A DNA stretch of 64,000 nt from Ceratopteris richardii (taxonomy: Eukaryota; Streptophyta; Polypodiopsida; Polypodiales; Pteridaceae): contig CM035422.1 of the NCBI GenBank assembly GCA_020310875.1, positions 52,342,394 to 52,406,393 of the forward strand, written 5' to 3'. Positions 11,421-20,844 of the stretch are shown one piece after another. Position numbers and translations under genes: made by a program. Every line of letters begins with the position of its first letter. The first letter of the stretch is position 1. Below the pieces are notes generated by a model. It searched no databases. It was not told the DNA's origin and worked only from the letters and a program-made list of their open reading frames with translations.

Positions 11421-12312
11421 ACATTTGACATCCCTTCAATGATCAACTTCCTTATAATTTTGTGCATCATTATTTGCACATTAATATTCTAGGCATGAAT
11501 GTTGAGAACAAGAGGTTCACGTCATCAAGGTTGTGAACAAGAAAGTTTTAAGAAACTATGTTAGGGTGAGGACATCAAGTCACGAGCACCTAGGGAATTC
11601 AAGAGTTGATAATTGAGGATAATGATCTCTGGATGAGGAACAGAGTGTTAGACTCAAGAAATGAAAGGGAGGAGATGGTTGAAATACACGTTAAGGGAGA
11701 GAATTAAGAAGTAATCCTCAACTATGAGTTAGCATAGAGGCACCCAAATATAAATTATTTGAGAAAAAAAGAAGGAAGGTAATATAAACGAAGCCAAAAT
11801 CTAGACTCTTCTAGAACCAAACAATCAGACAATTATAAAGATTTACATGAAAAATTCTATCATTTCTTTTAGAACAATAAGTTAATAAACATCATAGGAA
11901 TATAGAACCAAATAGAAAAATATGTTTGCTCTGATTATTGATTATTAATATACCTTAGAAGACTGAATGAAAATTAATGTTCTTGGGCCCCAAATCCAAC
12001 ATTAGATCTGATATATGCCCAATAATTTTATACATATATTCATTGGTTGAAATCTATAGCAAAAATCAAAGTCTTAGTGAATGAAAAGCAATGTTCATTG
12101 ATGTATAAAATTTATTATATGAAAAATGTTAATTACAAATATTAATCAAAAGAGAAAATATAATGACTATAAGTTGTTATGAAGTAAGCTTATGAAATAG
12201 GTGTTTGATTGGTTCAGACAGATATGAAGTCACACATCATTTGCCCATTCTTCTGTAGGGCCAAAGTCTCAAGGATATACTTAAGCATAGGTGCATGCAC
12301 TCTCCAAACAAG
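11421..12312. other. Unassigned AT-rich stretch
   Basis: No frame, LTR or RNA motif recognised in about 890 bases. It lies between the tandem integrase copies and the SINE, and may belong to the family-D element or its older host sequence. Confidence 0.4.
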
Positions 12313-12320
12313 AACATGTG

Positions 12321-12473
12321 TTTGACCTAGTGATTAAGTCATATGGATGGCAATGATGAGATCTTGGGTTCAAATCCTACGAGAGGTGTGGGAGAGTGTT
12401 TTGCCTCTAGGGCTCTAAATCCTTTTAGAAGCATCCACTTGAGTTAACTCCAGATAACTAGGACACTTTCCAC
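12321..12473 (+). mobile_element. tRNA-derived SINE, about 153 bp
   Basis: An A-box-like TGACCTAGTGA at 12,323-12,333 and a B-box GGTTCAAATCC at 12,367-12,377 are 44 bases apart start to start, the spacing found inside tRNA genes. The body continues to about 12,473. ACATGTG occurs directly before (12,314-12,320) and directly after (12,474-12,480), which fits a 7 bp target duplication. Such elements are transcribed by RNA polymerase III from the internal boxes and copied by LINE machinery. There is no clear poly(A) tail; the 3' end reads ggacactttccac. It is not an intact tRNA gene because the arms do not pair as a cloverleaf. Confidence 0.62.
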
Positions 12474-12510
12474 ACATGTGATAACTAGCTAGGATCACTT
12501 CTTTTTTTTT

Positions 12511-12643
12511 AATATAAAGGAAGTTCGGCAATAGCCTACTCTCCCGGACTTGAATTAAATTAAGAAACAAAGGTACAAAAGAAGGGGACTAGCGCCCACG
12601 GGACCCCCCATATCCCACAAAGCAGGGGAAACTTGTATGAGTT
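12511..12643 (-). other. LINE 3' untranslated region
   Basis: Between the ORF2 stop and the terminal A run. It carries a block, minus-strand tgtgggatatggggggtccc at about 12,597-12,616, that recurs in the LINE copies ending at 32.6 kb and 33.97 kb and in a short piece at 29.70-29.73 kb. Conservation of this block across copies makes it a family hallmark, and possibly the RT recognition region (inference). Confidence 0.7.
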
Positions 12644-15600
12644 CTAGGTTGCATTACATAGAAGGTTGATCACCCTCTCATCGCCCTCATGTGGGGCCCA
12701 CTTGGGTTTGAGCTTGTTGTTGATCAAAATGAGGACTTTATGGTGCCTGAAGGGGGGGGATTTCTTACAGTTAACAATCCTTTTACCAAGGAGGAATAGT
12801 GATTTCTCAATCGACCATTCGTTGGGGGTATCGCCGAAGTTGAGAGCACACCTCTCCCGCCATATTTTCCACAAGACTTCCCCTCTGATGGCGTTCCAGA
12901 GTGTCGCGGAGCAGCCGATCGCTTCTCCCAAAAGGACTTGTTTCCAACTAAGCTGTTTTTGAAGTCTGATTTTCTTTTCAACCGTCTGCCAGATTCTGAA
13001 GGAGCTGGGGCAGGAAAGGAAGATGTGAGCGACATCTTCAATAGCCCGGTGACAGCGTTTGCACCAAGGAGGGACCCCACAAATTTTGCTAGCCTTGTGG
13101 TTAGTCCAAATTCCACGATGCAGAATTTGCCAAAGGAGGACAGACTTCTTAATCTCGATCAGCGGGTGCCAGATGCCCATGAATTTCATGTCCCATCGAA
13201 GCCGCGTCCAAGACAGGCACCACTTCTTGTTGAGACTGATCTGGTGGTCAGTCGTCTCTTTGATGTTCGGGATTTTGAGTAGGTTATTTCCATTGTGCCA
13301 TTTGAGACCAAGCGAGTTCGGTGCGTCGTTTCCCATGAGAAGGCGAGTCTTGTGCCGATCCCATGCGAGGCATCTGCTTTGCAAAGTGTTCCACTCTTCG
13401 TAGGAGATGTTTTTGCAGGGATCAATATCCTCGAAATTGATCCAGCCGTTGGTGTCATGTTTCCAGAGGTGTTTCCATTTTTTGAATCCTTTGTGCCATA
13501 ATCTCTTGGCATTTCGAATGTTCCACGATTCCACACTCCGGATGCCATGTATCGGGAACCAAATAGAGTCGTTTTGTCTGATTCCGGCCGCCCACTTCCA
13601 GTCCTCACTAATTCTTGTGAAGCTTTTGACTTTATTCCAGCCCCTCCAAAGGGAGCACACGAGATTGGAGCCTTTCGGGAAGACAGGGATCGGGGAGAAT
13701 AGCAGGGTCATGATGTCGAGATTCTTCCAGTTTGGGAACCCCATGAGAGCCAACTCATTCTTGTTTCTGAAGATCAGCTTGGCCCACGAGGCCTCCCTGT
13801 TGCACCAAGCCTTAATCATCCATTTGGCAGCCAGTTTGTTGGCCATACACCCAATGTCCAGGATACCAAGCCCCCCGCATTCTCTGGGGCTAGTGCAGAT
13901 GTCCCATTTGATTTTAGGCACCCCCCTTCTGTTGTGATCGCCCGTCCAAAGAAAGTTTCTACAGGTACTACTCAATTTGGACAAGCCTTGCTCGTTCGGT
14001 CTCCAGCAAGAAAGGAAGTAAATGGTAGAAGAGAGGAGGAACGTGTTGATAACCATCGCCCGCCCAGCAAGATTGATTTGCATACCTTTCCAATAGTTAA
14101 GCTTGATTTCGAGTTTGGCCAACACCCAACTCCAACGCTGCTCCATAGAGACGCCAAACCCCAAAGGAATTCCCAGAAGACGAAAGATTTGGCCCTGAGG
14201 AATGATTTGGCAGCCATGCTCAGTGAGAAGGCCAGGATGATGTCCCACAATGGCCCTAAAGGCGGTCTTAGAGTGGTTGATTTTGGATCCAGAGGCCTCA
14301 CAATAGATAGCAAGACACCTCCAGAAAGTCTCCAGGCTGGTATTATCATTGTGAACAAACGCGTTCATATCATCGGCAAATAGTCTCATGGTGATTTGAC
14401 TGTGGTCGTGGGGAAGCCGGAGGCCTTTGATATTGCCAGTCTCCACATGGTGCGCGACCAGTCTGCTCAGCCCCTCAGTGGCAATGGCAAAAAGAAGGGG
14501 GGCCAGAGGGCATCCTTGTCTAATAGATCTTCTAAGATGGATCGCCTTCGAAAGTTTGCCGTTCACGTTAATTTGGGTCGTTGCGTTTCCAAGAAGGGTC
14601 GCGATCATCTTGGTGAATTTCTGACTACATCCGAGGTCTTGAAGCGACTGCAGAAGATAGTCCCATTCCAGTCTGTCGTAGGCTTTGTCAAAATCGATCT
14701 TAATGAAAACCACATCTTGTTTAGACTCATTTGCAAATTGAATACCTTCCCAAATATCCATAATGGTTTCCAGGATATACCTGCCTTTGATGAAGCCTTT
14801 TTGGTCCTCGCTAAGCCAATATCTCAAGTGGCACGAGAGTCTGTTGGCAATGACTTTAGCGATGATCTTGTATCCTGTTTGGAGCATCGTGATAGGTCGC
14901 CAGTTCTCGATTCTGTTCTTTTCCCCCTTCTTGTGTATCAGCTTGATAATTCCATTATTTAGACAAGACGGAAGAGCACCAAACTTTAGCGCTTCTTGCC
15001 AAACCATCCGAAGAGGGGTGGCAACCACCAGCTTGAAGGATTTAAAGAATTCGTTAGTGAGTCCGTCGGGTCCCGGGCTTTTACCGAGGGGGAGGGCATC
15101 GATGACCTCAATGATTTCTGATTCAGAGATAGGGGCATGAAGCAGGGGGAGGAGGTTGGGTGGTATTCTCCGGGGGGAAACCCTAGAAATGGCAGCCATG
15201 CAGTCCCTTCTATGGTGGGAGAGGGGGTTCGAGGTTCCCAGGAGTCTCGTGAAGTGCCCTTCGATGATGCCAAGGTTATCTTCTTCCGAATTGCATACGT
15301 TGCCATGTGAGTCTAGTAGCAGAGGGATCGCCTCTCTGCTGTGTTTCCTTTTAAGTATACGGCACATCTCTTTGGTGGGTTTGTCGGCTTTGCCGGCCCA
15401 CCACTCCTTGAAGAAGATTTGCAAGTTTTTCCTTTGTATTTCTTCCTCATATCTCAACACTGCTCTGATTTTTCGGAGACCTTTCTGTGCCTGGTGTTTT
15501 CCTTTGTTCACTTCCTCCTCGAGCCGCCAGAGTCTGTGGTAAAGAGCTTCCCTACGAGCCCGCCGCACAGTCTCGAGCATCTTCTTAGTTCTGATCATAA

Positions 15601-16468
15601 TCTTACGAGACTTGTCGACCGCTCTTCTCCAGCACTTGGCAGGGGCCAAGCCCGAGGCGAACGCCACCTTCCACACATCGGCAATCTCTTGATGGACGGA
15701 GGGGAGAGAGAAGGTGGTAGCGTTGGCATGGAACCACGGAGCCTTGCGGATCTTGTAGGAAGGTTGAAAAGTGATAACTATCGGGTAGTGATCAGAGATG
15801 GTGAGGTCAGTGCGTTGCGTGATGGTAGGGTGGCCCCACTGATGAGTAAAACTCTGAGAGATGTAGCATCTATCGAGCCTAGCTTTCCTCAGATCCTCAC
15901 CCGCTTGGAGATTCGACCAAGAAAAGCCATTCGAGTCTTTGAATTCAACCAGATCCAAGTGGAGTTTGGTCGTGTCCCACGTTTCTTTCTCCCGACTGTC
16001 GATGACCCTACCCTTGCCCATCCATCTGTCCATAGGGTCCTCCACCATGTTGAAGTCTCCGCATATAAGCACGTTGTGGGGGAGCAAGTCTAATGAAGCC
16101 CAAGTGTTCAGTCTCTCCAAATCCCCGTTAGGGGCGTACAGAGAAACCATAGTAGCACAAAGAGGAGCACCAAAAGAAGCCGCAATCCAACGGTGGCTTA
16201 CATCTTCAATGGAGTTCTCAAGCTTTTCGATCCAGCGTTGCTTAATCCCGATAGCCATTCCTCCGGACCCCCGCTGGTGCTTCGTCGGGATCCACACATG
16301 GGCCGAGGAGACCTGTCTGAGCCGTTTCTGGAGGTCTTCTCCGTCAGTTTTAATCTCTTGAATACATATAATGTCTGGGTTTAAGCTAATGTCGCGGAGC
16401 CATTGACCAATGATGGTCGCTCTTGAGGGGTCGGTTAGCCCTCTAGCATTTAGCGAGATAACAATCAT
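12644..16468 (-). CDS. LINE ORF2: apurinic/apyrimidinic-type endonuclease and reverse transcriptase
   Basis: An uninterrupted frame. From the ATG at 16,468 it encodes 1,274 residues; an upstream in-frame ATG at 16,588 would give 1,314. The later ATG is preferred because MIVISLNARGL is the normal beginning of the endonuclease domain and because this ATG overlaps the ORF1 stop. Endonuclease (about 1-235) shows SLNARG, CIQEIK, GDFNM and SDHYP. RT (about 460-760) shows KSPGPDG, IDFDKAYD and the catalytic FADD at 697-700. The C-terminal zinc-binding region (about 1110-1170) has CxxC and HIFLSC. It nicks target DNA and copies the element RNA. Gene length and motifs are complete, so the protein could be functional. 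Long frames on the opposite strand are shadows. Confidence 0.93.
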   Translation of the reverse strand: MIVISLNARGLTDPSRATIIGQWLRDISLNPDIICIQEIKTDGEDLQKRLRQVSSAHVWIPTKHQRGSGGMAIGIKQRWIEKLENSIEDVSHRWIAASFGAPLCATMVSLYAPNGDLERLNTWASLDLLPHNVLICGDFNMVEDPMDRWMGKGRVIDSREKETWDTTKLHLDLVEFKDSNGFSWSNLQAGEDLRKARLDRCYISQSFTHQWGHPTITQRTDLTISDHYPIVITFQPSYKIRKAPWFHANATTFSLPSVHQEIADVWKVAFASGLAPAKCWRRAVDKSRKIMIRTKKMLETVRRARREALYHRLWRLEEEVNKGKHQAQKGLRKIRAVLRYEEEIQRKNLQIFFKEWWAGKADKPTKEMCRILKRKHSREAIPLLLDSHGNVCNSEEDNLGIIEGHFTRLLGTSNPLSHHRRDCMAAISRVSPRRIPPNLLPLLHAPISESEIIEVIDALPLGKSPGPDGLTNEFFKSFKLVVATPLRMVWQEALKFGALPSCLNNGIIKLIHKKGEKNRIENWRPITMLQTGYKIIAKVIANRLSCHLRYWLSEDQKGFIKGRYILETIMDIWEGIQFANESKQDVVFIKIDFDKAYDRLEWDYLLQSLQDLGCSQKFTKMIATLLGNATTQINVNGKLSKAIHLRRSIRQGCPLAPLLFAIATEGLSRLVAHHVETGNIKGLRLPHDHSQITMRLFADDMNAFVHNDNTSLETFWRCLAIYCEASGSKINHSKTAFRAIVGHHPGLLTEHGCQIIPQGQIFRLLGIPLGFGVSMEQRWSWVLAKLEIKLNYWKGMQINLAGRAMVINTFLLSSTIYFLSCWRPNEQGLSKLSSTCRNFLWTGDHNRRGVPKIKWDICTSPRECGGLGILDIGCMANKLAAKWMIKAWCNREASWAKLIFRNKNELALMGFPNWKNLDIMTLLFSPIPVFPKGSNLVCSLWRGWNKVKSFTRISEDWKWAAGIRQNDSIWFPIHGIRSVESWNIRNAKRLWHKGFKKWKHLWKHDTNGWINFEDIDPCKNISYEEWNTLQSRCLAWDRHKTRLLMGNDAPNSLGLKWHNGNNLLKIPNIKETTDHQISLNKKWCLSWTRLRWDMKFMGIWHPLIEIKKSVLLWQILHRGIWTNHKASKICGVPPWCKRCHRAIEDVAHIFLSCPSSFRIWQTVEKKIRLQKQLSWKQVLLGEAIGCSATLWNAIRGEVLWKIWRERCALNFGDTPNEWSIEKSLFLLGKRIVNCKKSPPFRHHKVLILINNKLKPKWAPHEGDERVINLLCNAT

Positions 16469-17787
16469 TTTTGTGTTGATCCCTCTTTGCGGGAGGGAGC
16501 CTTGTCCTTTCTTCTCTTGGCTTCGTCTTTCTTTTTCGCTGGGATCTGATCCCGGCTTAGCAATCGGTTCTTGTGAGGGTTTTTCCATGGTAACTCCATA
16601 GGCTGTTTTCCTTTGCGGGATGCTCCTTGTTGGGGAGAATTGGGCCCCGTGCTCGGCACCGTTTCCGGGATCGTCGATCCAATGATGGAACTTTCACTGT
16701 CCATGTTATCTTCATTACTAGTGGTGAAACCATCTTCTTTGCTTGTAGTGTATCCCTCCTGGGGGGTTTCTTTGTTTTCCGGGATCTCTAGGGCTTCGTC
16801 GTAGTTGTCTACCTCAGGTGGCTTCCCACCTGGATAGTCGAGCTCGTTGATCTCCTTACCAAGATTGCAATACAAGTTGCTGTAGGGGTTAGTTAGCAGG
16901 TTGTTTCTCTCGCCGTTGGCCCTCGGACTTCTTTTCCTTCTTCTTCTGACTTCAGTAAAGCCATCAGCATCAGCTTGTGGATTGGGGAGACCCTTGCCTT
17001 CCCCTTCCTTGGTCGGGTGGGTCAAGTCGCCAACTTTGTCTTGAGCTGTTTTGGAGGCTTCTTGAGATCGTTTGTTTTTTTGCCTGAGAGGGCAGTCTTT
17101 AATCCTGTGACCTTGCTGACCACAACGAAAGCACGCGTTGGGAAGGTTTTTGTAAGTGATATCCTGCTCCCAAACTTCTCCTTCTCCCATGTCCACTTTG
17201 ATCGTTGATGGAAGTGGCGAACTGAGGTCGGCCTCGACGCAGATTTGTGGGTGCCACCTAGCATTGAACGAGTGTCTTGCGCCTTCATAGATTAGACCAC
17301 CAATGTCATCGCGTGAGGCCAGCGGCTTGCCGATAGGAGAGACAATGTCCCACACGAAGTTGTACAAGAAGTAAGGGAGATTCAGGAGCTCAACCCAAAG
17401 GGGGTACCGAAGCGATTTCGATTTGTCGGGAGTAAAGTCCGGGGACCATCTGAATAGGCACAGGGTCGCCCGACCGAGCTGCCAGGTGCCAACGCTTAGG
17501 GCTGACATTTGCTGACAACTAGTCCCCTAGGGAACCACTCTTTTCGAAGCCATTGTCGCACAGTTTCAAGCGGGGGCCTAGGGCCAAACACTTGGCCAAC
17601 GAGGCACACTTTCTTAAGCTCCTCCTGAGCCGACAGAACTACTGAGGGACACGACGGGGGATTCAACCCTTTTGGATGCTCCAGGGGCGGCACACGACCC
17701 CCCCTCCAGCAGAGCGGCCAGTATATCGGTCTCCCCGGGGGGAGGGGCCCGATTACTTTTCACGAGAGAGGATGAAGCCACATCCAT
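16465..17787 (-). pseudogene. LINE ORF1: gag-like protein with DUF4283-like region and CCHC knuckle, frameshifted
   Basis: The open part (17,508-16,465, 347 codons) holds the second half of a DUF4283-like domain (RATLCLFRWSPDF, then PLWVELLNLPYFLY). It continues with a retroviral-type zinc knuckle, CFRCGQQGHRIKDC (Cys-x2-Cys-x4-His-x4-Cys), and a basic tail. The N-terminal part lies in other frames: LKKVCLVGQVFGPRPPLETV at about 17,620-17,560, and MDVASSS from 17,787. At least two single-base frameshifts, near 17,507 and near 17,670, separate the pieces. The protein is expected to bind the element RNA. The stop at 16,465-16,467 overlaps the ORF2 start. A shorter protein from the ATG at 17,508 could still carry the knuckle. 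Confidence 0.8.
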
Positions 17788-17878
17788 GGCCAAAAGGGAC
17801 TTGCACAACTTTCACTGCTCAAGATCCCTCCGACATGGAGAGAAGACTGACCCCCAAACACACCGAGGCCTAACACTC

Positions 17879-18040
17879 TCTTTCTTCTTTTTTTCTCTCT
17901 TCTCCTTTTTTTTCTTTTTTCTTTTTTTTCTCTCCTTTTTTTTTCTCTCTTTTTTTTTTCTCCTCTTTTTTTCTTTCTTTTTTTTCTCTTTTTCTCTTTT
18001 TTCTCTCTTCTTTTTTATTTTTTTCTTTTTCTTTTTGCCG
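17879..18040. repeat. T-rich polypyrimidine tract in the LINE 5' leader
   Basis: About 160 bases of almost pure C/T with long T runs on the plus strand (purine-rich in the LINE sense). It lies between the ORF1 start and the GC-rich leader. Phe/Ser/Leu frames through it are artefacts. Confidence 0.9.
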
Positions 18041-18059
18041 CACTTAATCGGGGCTAACT

Positions 18060-18500
18060 CTTTTTATTTTAATTTATTACCCAAGAAGGAGGCGAATCCC
18101 TTTTGGCAGCCCTCGAGCCCCGCGCCAAAGCCGCCGTAGAAAGCTTCGCCCCCGGACGATCGTCGGACTCCCGACGATACCTGATGGAGCGATCGGCGAT
18201 ACCCGAAGAATCCCCCGCGATCGGCGATACTCACAAAGAAGCGACGATCGGCGACAGGGCCCGCGATCAGCGCCCACAAAGAAGCGATCGGCGACACTCG
18301 AAGGACCCAAAAAGGCGTGTCCGGCGATACTCGAGGACCAGCTGACGATGCTCGAAGAATACCGGCGATCGGCGATACCCACAAAGAAGCGACCGGCGAT
18401 ACACGACGGACCCAAAAATGCGGCGATACTCGAAGGGCCAGCCGACGATACACGGAGAATCGGCCGGCGATCGGCGACCGGGAGGGCCCGCGGTCGGCGA
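18060..18500 (-). repeat. GC-rich minisatellite-like LINE 5' leader
   Basis: Built from degenerate short units containing gatcggcgatac or a variant, alternating with acaaagaagcg or cgaaggacccaaaaa on the plus strand (for example at 18,189, 18,219, 18,250, 18,366 and 18,389). The region is much more GC-rich than anything else nearby. Its place at the 5' end of the LINE suggests a repeated promoter or leader module; that role is inference. It ends sharply at 18,500 where the family-D copia sequence resumes. Confidence 0.75.
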
Positions 18501-19340
18501 TTCATGGGTGTTACATGTACCTTTATTCATTGTTGTTGATGGTTTCCATTTTGGAAACAAGTTTCTAAGTTTCTTCAAATCCCAAAACATAAATTTATGC
18601 GAATCCTTTTGCAACTACCCTAACTTCATATCTAGAAATCGAACCATATGATTTTCTTTCTTGCTTTTAACACCCATTAGCATCCTATTACCTTATGTTC
18701 GCTTGTTTTCAATGATCCACGTAGTGTTGTACTTGTTTATTTTTCCGCACATTCTAGTATGTCTATCTACCTATATACTATTTGTTCTATCATACCAAGA
18801 TAACAATTCATTAAATATAAAATCTCTTGATATCCTTACCTCCTTTTTCATTGGATTGTAAAATTTGTAACCTTTTAACTTTTTGGCATATCAAAGAATT
18901 ATACATGTTTCTACCTTTATATTAATTTTGTTCCTAATGTCACTTGGTACATGTACGTAATATGCTCCAAAAATGCTAAGATAAAATAGATTTAGGTTGA
19001 AACCATGCCCTTCCTCATATGGCATAAAAAAGGGTATATCTAATGTAGATGACCGAATCATGAGGCACACATCTTTATGGACTACATCTGACCAGTAATA
19101 TTTTCAAACATTTATCACATTGGGTAAAGACATATATATCTCTACAATATACCTGATTTTCCTTTCTATTATACCATTTCTTTTGTGGGCTATATATAAC
19201 TGCACGATATTTACCTTTATTACCTTCTTCACATAAGAAATCACAAACTGGGAAGATAATTATTGTCTCCCGACATTTGAAATTAGCTTTTTGATATATC
19301 TTTTGTATCTTTCTCTCCATATGATTCAAAATTAGAAATA
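18501..19340 (-). pseudogene. Family-D copia integrase remnant, copy 2
   Basis: This aligns with 9,850-10,690 at high identity. Shared runs include ttgttgatggtttcca, aaatcgaaccatat and gcttttaacacccattagca. On the minus strand, reading across frames, NGIIERK, YYWSDVV and NLFYLSIFGAYYVHVPSDIR mark the end of the copia integrase domain, followed by the RD(x)IF(D/N)E block. The left part of this copy is at 12,481-12,501, beyond the LINE insertion. Stops and frameshifts throughout. It is no longer recognisable right of about 19,340. Confidence 0.74.
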
Positions 19341-20580
19341 TTTGGTACCTCCTTCTGATTCTCTTCGTTCGAAGCTCTTAATTTTGACTTGGGGACAATA
19401 GACCCAAAATTCTCAATTCTATGAGGGTGACTAGTATTTATGTACATATTCCCTGCTTATCTATATACAAGCCATTCTTGAACTTGACCATGGGATGATC
19501 TATACCATAAGGGTACTTAGGGTTTCTTGATTGCACCACTGATTTCCTCAATCCATCTTCATAGATGCAAGCAATTTATCGGTTGGTCCGAATGTGAGCA
19601 TCAAATCATTAGATTTGACCAAAAACTTAACCCAAGAATTTTAACCTAACAATTGGGGTGCTCTATCATGATAGATGGGGTCGGTTGTGATAGAAGGGGT
19701 CTATTATATTTGGTGTGTCAGGAAGATAGATGAGTTCTATCATGGGGCCTCTCTATCACGATGGAGCATGTCTATAGCAATAAATGGGGTCTATCATATT
19801 TTTGGTTTATCACATTTTTCAATATGTTTTGATAAAGGTTGACTATCATGATAGACAAGTGCTCCGTGAGGGTCAGTCTATCAGGACATAATGCCTTGTA
19901 GCGATAGATGATGTTTTTCACAATAGGTGGTCTCTATTGAGGGTCTTAGTCTCGCGCAATAGTCAAGGGTCTATCATGAGGGAGGGGTCTCTCATGCGAA
20001 AGGATGGTCTATCATGATAGATGGGCTTTGTCACAGGGGTGGGGGTCTATTGTGATAGATGTATGTATTGCGATAGAGATGATCTATCATGATAGAAGTT
20101 GTCTTTGGAGTTTTTGGCATGTTGCAACAGAGCCAGAAACTTGGATTTTCCTAACTTTTACAACATTTGGATGGGGCTTCAAAGATCTGCAAGCTTTTGC
20201 TAGCGGATTTCCCAAAATGTGGCTTTTTCGATCTATCATGATATAAACATTTTGTCACCTTCGCAAGCGGGAAATGTTGTGTCATACTTGTGCAGGTCTC
20301 TCGAGTTGACGATGGTCTACAATCTCCAAAAAAAAATCAGCAAGAACACAAAAAGCAAGCACACACAATATCTCTCTCTTTCTCTCTCACACACACAAGC
20401 AAATGAGGGAATGTGAGGGAATGATGGATATAAGGTCAAGATGATGCAATTTTGGCCACGATGGAGATGATGGAGGGGAATGAAGAGAGATGAATGGACA
20501 TGGTAGGGATGGAAATGAAGATGCAACAAGAAAAAGAAGAACTTACAAAATCTACTTACCTACGTAGCTAGACTCCAACA
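19341..20580. other. Unassigned region rich in CTATCATGATAG palindromes
   Basis: No coding frame recognised. The self-complementary 12-mer CTATCATGATAG occurs at 19,663-19,674, 19,843-19,854, 20,009-20,020 and 20,084-20,095, with a near copy at 20,233. Many half copies (tctatcatg, gatagatgg, tctatcgtg) fill the gaps. The sequence looks like a degenerate interspersed array of about 20-40 bp units with GGGG-rich spacers. It may be the LTR or untranslated part of an old element. Confidence 0.6.
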
Positions 20581-20844
20581 TCTCTACTAAACTCTCGTAT
20601 CATCACACATTGTTGTAGAGATCTTTATCTCTACTCATGTGAACCAAAACCAATAAATGTCAAGATTTAGCTAATGTATCAACTCAAGGGATGATATATA
20701 GTTGCACTTATTTGGAAGGGATTTTCTGAGGAAGCTCATCTGAAGTTGTAAGCAAAGATGATTGTGATGGGAGAATCATTAAAGACCGAGAATTTGCAAA
20801 AGAACATTGATACTATGACATTCGGGATTCCAACTATAAACTTC

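Larger units (their letters stand above)
12502..18500 (-). mobile_element. Near full-length LINE (L1-type plant retrotransposon)
   Basis: A 6.0 kb non-LTR element on the minus strand. In order it has a GC-rich repetitive 5' leader (18,500-18,060), a purine-rich tract (18,040-17,880 on this strand), ORF1 (gag-like), ORF2 (endonuclease plus RT), a short 3' untranslated region and a terminal A run (T run on plus, 12,502-12,510). It is much richer in GC than its surroundings. The flanks, gatcacttc ending at 12,501 and ttcatggg starting at 18,501, join into the uninterrupted sequence still present at 9,840-9,856. The insertion limits are therefore clear and no target duplication longer than about 3 bases is present. 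Confidence 0.88.

Noticed and set aside
12323..12377. Possible tRNA gene
   Set aside because: A and B boxes are present but the acceptor and anticodon arms do not pair; direct repeats outside favour a SINE.
12666..16601. Many plus-strand frames up to 250 codons
   Set aside because: They are the complementary shadow of the intact LINE ORF2, with no domain of their own.
17614..18139. Pro/Ser- and Phe-rich frames at the LINE 5' end on either strand
   Set aside because: The plus-strand frame runs through the polypyrimidine tract. The minus-strand 17,614-17,808 frame is used only for its MDVASSS segment as the probable ORF1 start.
19660..20245. Possible CRISPR-like array of palindromic repeats
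   Set aside because: Repeat spacing is irregular, repeats are only 12-14 bases, spacers are not uniform, and the window is a plant nuclear sequence.
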